Positions 61,373-64,000 of a stretch of DNA of 64,000 nt are shown piece by piece. Each line of letters opens with the position of its first letter. Positions within the stretch are counted from its first letter, which is position 1. The DNA comes from Arthrobacter sp. 18067 (GTDB taxonomy: Bacteria > Actinomycetota > Actinomycetes > Actinomycetales > Micrococcaceae). Below the pieces are notes generated by a model. That model was given only the letters and a program-made list of their open reading frames with translations, searched no databases and was not told the DNA's origin. The DNA lies in contig NZ_CACSJJ010000005.1 of assembly GCF_902706295.1 (NCBI RefSeq), positions 164,747-228,746 on the forward strand, given 5' to 3'. The translations under genes were made by a program, and so were the position numbers.

Positions 61373-61797
61373 GTATTGACCTGACCACAGCACAGTCCAT
61401 CGTCACCGAAGCCCTCACAGCTGGAAGTGAGCAGGGCTTCAAACCACTTACCGTCGTTGTGCTCGACGTGGGCGGCCATCTCGTCGCCGCCGCGCGCCAG
61501 GACGGCGCCTCGAATAACAGGTTCGAGATCGCCCATGGCAAGGCCTACGGGGCCCTCGCCCTCGGGATGGGCTCACGGGCACTGATGCAGCGCGCCGAGG
61601 ATCAGGCATACTTCATTGCCGCGGCGACCGCAGCTCTCGGCGGCCGGCTGATTCCCGTTCCGGGCGGCGTGCTTATCCGGGACGAAAACGACAAGCTACA
61701 AGGTGCTGTCGGCGTAAGCGGCGACAGTTCCGACAACGACGAGACCGCAGCGTCGAAGGCTATTCATGGTGTAGGCCTCAGAGCCCAAATAGCCTGA
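61369..61797 (+). CDS. GlcG/HbpS family protein
   Basis: 142-aa protein of the DUF336 heme-binding/GlcG group with [37 protein letters not shown] and the glycine-rich [25 protein letters not shown] followed by [14 protein letters not shown]. Its ATG overlaps the malate synthase stop. GlcG is encoded beside malate synthase in glycolate operons of many bacteria; its function there is unclear. Confidence 0.9.
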   Translation: MSIDLTTAQSIVTEALTAGSEQGFKPLTVVVLDVGGHLVAAARQDGASNNRFEIAHGKAYGALALGMGSRALMQRAEDQAYFIAAATAALGGRLIPVPGGVLIRDENDKLQGAVGVSGDSSDNDETAASKAIHGVGLRAQIA

Positions 61798-62153
61798 CTC
61801 GTAGATAAGCAAGCCTCACTTTCCAAACCTTCGAAAACCAAGCCTCTGAGGAGTTTGGGGAGCTTCTTTTGGACTTCGTCTTCACGAACAGCAACCCTGG
61901 AGTTCACCCAAGGGAGTGACTTTCGTGCAGTCGTATAGTTTTAGATCAAGGTTTGGGGTCCCCAAGAATAGTGCATCTGCACTATTTCGGCCCGTCCGGG
62001 CACCCAGACACTCGAGTGGGTGGATAGCACGCCGAGGGGCAAGGGTAAGGGCCTTGGTATCCAAAACGGGGCTCGTGGTTTCTTCCAGACATCCGCATAC
62101 GACGTGGCAATTCTGTGGGTGTTCCTCACGGCCAATAGGCGCGTCTTCCTTGG
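61798..62153. other. Gene-free stretch after the malate synthase operon
   Basis: About 356 bp without a supportable gene. A small ORF 61925-62179 has an acceptable AAGGGAG site but a basic, low-complexity product overlapping the real gene on the other strand. No clear terminator is seen. Confidence 0.4.
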
Positions 62154-62408
62154 CTACTGCTGATGGGACACCTTCTTGAGGGACTTCCGCGCCTTGGAGA
62201 TGGCCCACAGTACCGGGATGGAACCGAACCCCACCGAGAGCACTAGGTTTCCTCCGGACAGGGCAAGGACCGTCGCGAGGAGCGCGACCAAAACCACGGT
62301 GCAACAAGTGATGGTGACGATGAGTGACTGGAGCCTGGCCGTGCGCTTTTGGTTCCCCAGTGCCCGGTCAATAACCGAAAGCACTGTGGGGTGGTCATGC
62401 TTGCTCAT
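62154..62408 (-). CDS. Small membrane protein coupled to the sigma-like regulator
   Basis: 84-aa protein with a basic cytoplasmic N-terminus (VIDRALGNQKRTAR), two hydrophobic helices at about 28-48 and 52-70 (SLIVTITCCTVVLVALLATVLALSG, LVLSVGFGSIPVLWAIS) and a basic C-terminus. Its start overlaps the stop of the upstream sigma-like gene. No family recognised. The arrangement is compatible with a membrane partner or anti-sigma-like role, but no anti-sigma motif is visible. Confidence 0.75.
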   Translation of the reverse strand: MSKHDHPTVLSVIDRALGNQKRTARLQSLIVTITCCTVVLVALLATVLALSGGNLVLSVGFGSIPVLWAISKARKSLKKVSHQQ

Positions 62409-63208
62409 AGCATCACCGGTCCCTTGGCTTGTTCCGGGGTGGGAACGGATGTGAAGCCTGCCGGTGGCGTGATCTTGCCTGCGCCTACAGCAAGGACAAC
62501 TTGCCTGCGGAGCCGATAAACGTGGCCTTCTACCGCCCTTGCGGTGAGCCCGAGATGCTCGGCCACTTCCACTTGGGAATAGCCCTGGTACAGCAACCCG
62601 AGGATCGGCAGTTGCTTGGGCTTAGCCAGGGCGAACACCTGCTGGACCGTCTCTTCCATGTCCACCTGGTCAGTGAAAGCCAACGACCTATTGGGATCCA
62701 ACCACGGCGCAGCGGCTGTCTGATATGCCGTGAGCCATCGCCGGTCCCGGGCCTTCGCCCAATCCCGGTAGGCGTTGGCAAAATTCATGACACAGGCGCC
62801 AATAAAGTACGTCGTCAGTGCAGCACCCTTCTCGGCCTTCCAAAAGCGCACGCTCTCAAAGAAGAAGGGGACAGCCCGGAGCAACACTTCTGCTGCCAGC
62901 TCGTCTCGATATTCCTCCGACTCACGAAGTAGGCGCTGGTCATCAAAATCGAACATGACGGAGCGCCCCTTGGCCAGAGATGCCTTGACCAACTCTCCAG
63001 TTCGCAGTTGGGACTTTACGACCTTGAAGCCGTAGATCCAGAAGTGGTCGTGCACGAGCTTCTTCTCTGCCGGAGTCAGTGTCTCCTTCACGATGGCCTC
63101 TGCCAGCTCCGCGTGGGGCCACGCCCGCCGGCCGATCATCAAGGGCAGAGGGCTGGTTTCGCCTGCTTCAAGGGGGTTCATTTCGTTCAAATCTTCACTT
63201 GGGGCCAC
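62405..63208 (-). CDS. Sigma-factor-like regulator with C-terminal HTH
   Basis: 267-aa protein. A central segment resembles sigma region 2 (ALTTYFIGACVMNFANAYRDWAKARDRRW); the C-terminal region 4-type HTH reads LPILGLLYQGYSQVEVAEHLGLTARAVEGHVYRLRRQVV. The order and size suit a divergent sigma70/ECF-type factor. GTG 63208 is preceded by GGAGGGG. Its stop overlaps the start of the small membrane protein. Such pairs may be plasmid-borne in this group; no target promoter can be named. Confidence 0.78.
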   Translation of the reverse strand: MAPSEDLNEMNPLEAGETSPLPLMIGRRAWPHAELAEAIVKETLTPAEKKLVHDHFWIYGFKVVKSQLRTGELVKASLAKGRSVMFDFDDQRLLRESEEYRDELAAEVLLRAVPFFFESVRFWKAEKGAALTTYFIGACVMNFANAYRDWAKARDRRWLTAYQTAAAPWLDPNRSLAFTDQVDMEETVQQVFALAKPKQLPILGLLYQGYSQVEVAEHLGLTARAVEGHVYRLRRQVVLAVGAGKITPPAGFTSVPTPEQAKGPVML

Positions 63209-63384
63209 AGCCCCTCCAATCTATCGTCTCTTGCGTTCTACGCCTCAGAGTCGTTATATGCAGAAACTTTGGATTACCCCACAAAACGAATTCCGGCCCG
63301 TTTCCACGGGATAAAGGGTTGCTGACGTATCTTTCTGGTTCCCATATCCGAGCGAGGCTTTTGCCCGGAAACATAGGTATAGAG

Positions 63385-63591
63385 ATGCGGCACCTTGCAC
63401 TTGCCTGGGTGCGCCGTCGCGCTGGGGCTGCCCGTGATGTTCGTCTAGACTCGCGGGCTGCCCTGGCTGCTGCTGCCGACGTCGCGGGCCGGCTCTTTGT
63501 CTGGGCTTTGTCCTGGCTGCGCTTCGTGGTTGGTTCCGGGCGTGTGGGTGGTGCTGTGGCGGCCGTCGTGGGGCTGCAGGAGCTGGCGTGA
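63385..63591 (+). CDS. Possible 68-aa ORF in G/T-rich DNA
   Basis: ATG 63385 opens an Ala/Arg/Val-rich ORF (LALAWVRRRAGAARDVRLDS, then RLFVWALSWLRFVVGSG). The composition mirrors the extreme G/T bias of the strand, so it may not be a gene. No ribosome-binding site of quality and no family. Confidence 0.2.
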   Translation: MRHLALAWVRRRAGAARDVRLDSRAALAAAADVAGRLFVWALSWLRFVVGSGRVGGAVAAVVGLQELA

Positions 63592-63611
63592 GCCCATGGG
63601 TGGGTAGTTGG

Positions 63612-64000
63612 TGCCGCCCCCGTGGCGGCCCGGGAGGGCTGTAGGGCTGCTGTGAGGGCGTGCAGCGGGCGTTGCGCGCCCGTCGCGGGTGTGAGTGCCT
63701 GTCAGGACGGGGGAGAGGGGCGCCGAAGGCAACACAACACTTCCCAAAGGGGCCGAGCTGGAACCGGGGGAGAGGCATTCAAAGGGTGCAGGGCCGGCGC
63801 GCCAGCGTTTCCGGCACAGCACCACCACCTACCGCCCAACCCGGCCACCCAACAAAGCCAGCGCCGCGTACAACACCCAACCACCCACCACCACGCACCA
63901 ACCGTGACGCCCCCACACCACCCAGCCACCCACCGCTGGCCGCCAGGCCAGCCAGGAGCGCGCCAGCGCTCCCTCACGAGACGGGGCGCCAGCCCCGGCC
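63612..64000. repeat. Hairpin-rich, compositionally biased right end
   Basis: The plus strand switches from G/T-rich (about 63400-63720) to C/A-rich (about 63790-63960). Three neighbouring hairpins share the loop GCCA: GCTGGCC/GGCCAGC at 63935-63952, GGAGCGC/GCGCTCC at 63955-63972 and GGGGC/GCCCC at 63983-63996. No convincing gene lies here. The function is unknown; replication, transfer or telomere-proximal DNA are possibilities. Confidence 0.6.

Noticed and set aside
61925..62179. 84-aa ORF with AAGGGAG upstream
   Set aside because: Basic, low-information sequence overlapping the end of the membrane-protein gene on the other strand; not convincing.
63935..63996. CRISPR-like array
   Set aside because: Three hairpins share a loop but not a repeat unit, and there are no regular spacers or cas genes.

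Overview
The window is high-GC DNA with dense, often ATGA-overlapping operons, GTG/TTG starts and actinobacterial gene types (7Fe ferredoxin plus FprA-like reductase, FCD-type GntR, a mycofactocin-type SDR, a fused double acyl-CoA dehydrogenase). This suggests an Arthrobacter-type actinobacterium (Micrococcaceae). The sigma-factor/small-membrane-protein pair and the repeat-rich right end would fit a large plasmid, but the sequence does not prove that. I saw no rRNA, tRNA, CRISPR array or intact insertion sequence.

Region A (1-16.4 kb) looks like a peptide-scavenging locus with a D-amino-acid flavour. Leftward are an M55 D-aminopeptidase (cut by the window edge), a GNAT protein, a dipeptide-binding lipoprotein and two serine hydrolases of the beta-lactamase fold (class A-like and class C-like). 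Rightward are a Dpp/Opp-type ABC importer (one permease fused to an ATPase), an S9 peptidase, a 112-aa stand-alone PucR-type HTH protein, an enolase-superfamily dipeptide-epimerase-like enzyme and a fold-III PLP decarboxylase. pdxS, which makes PLP, follows. A plausible role is use of murein-type peptides: import, epimerisation, hydrolysis and decarboxylation.

Region B (17.57-58.72 kb) is a 41-kb catabolic block bounded by an identical 36-bp inverted repeat. Each repeat copy contains an 18-bp palindrome, GTATGC-N6-GCATAC. Variants of this palindrome occur at seven places. Together they precede every transcription unit of the block except a stand-alone mrp gene, which I take as evidence for one regulon; the FCD GntR protein next to the first site is the obvious candidate regulator. 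The block encodes a complete branched-chain-type ABC importer with both permeases fused and both ATPases fused, three cytochromes P450, two ferredoxins and a ferredoxin reductase, five SDRs (one mycofactocin type, one lacking the catalytic Tyr) and an aldehyde dehydrogenase. It also carries three CoA-transferase systems and an NDP-forming CoA ligase, acyl-CoA dehydrogenases, hydratases, an SCP2-type thiolase, an HMG-CoA-synthase-like protein with an OB-fold tail, an HpcH aldolase, a TPP-dependent lyase-type enzyme, a two-cupin protein, and EtfAB beside a cytochrome-b-like membrane protein. No ring-cleavage dioxygenase is present. The likely logic is uptake, P450 hydroxylation, oxidation to an acid, CoA activation, then beta-oxidation-like and aldol/thiolytic cleavage. 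The substrate is not identifiable from sequence; a terpenoid or other branched/alicyclic compound is a guess.

Region C (59.1-64 kb) holds malate synthase G with a GlcG/HbpS-like partner under a probable IclR-type palindrome, which would suit growth on C2/glyoxylate products. A leftward pair follows (sigma-like regulator and small membrane protein), then a repeat-rich end with three hairpins that share the loop GCCA and a reversal of strand composition.
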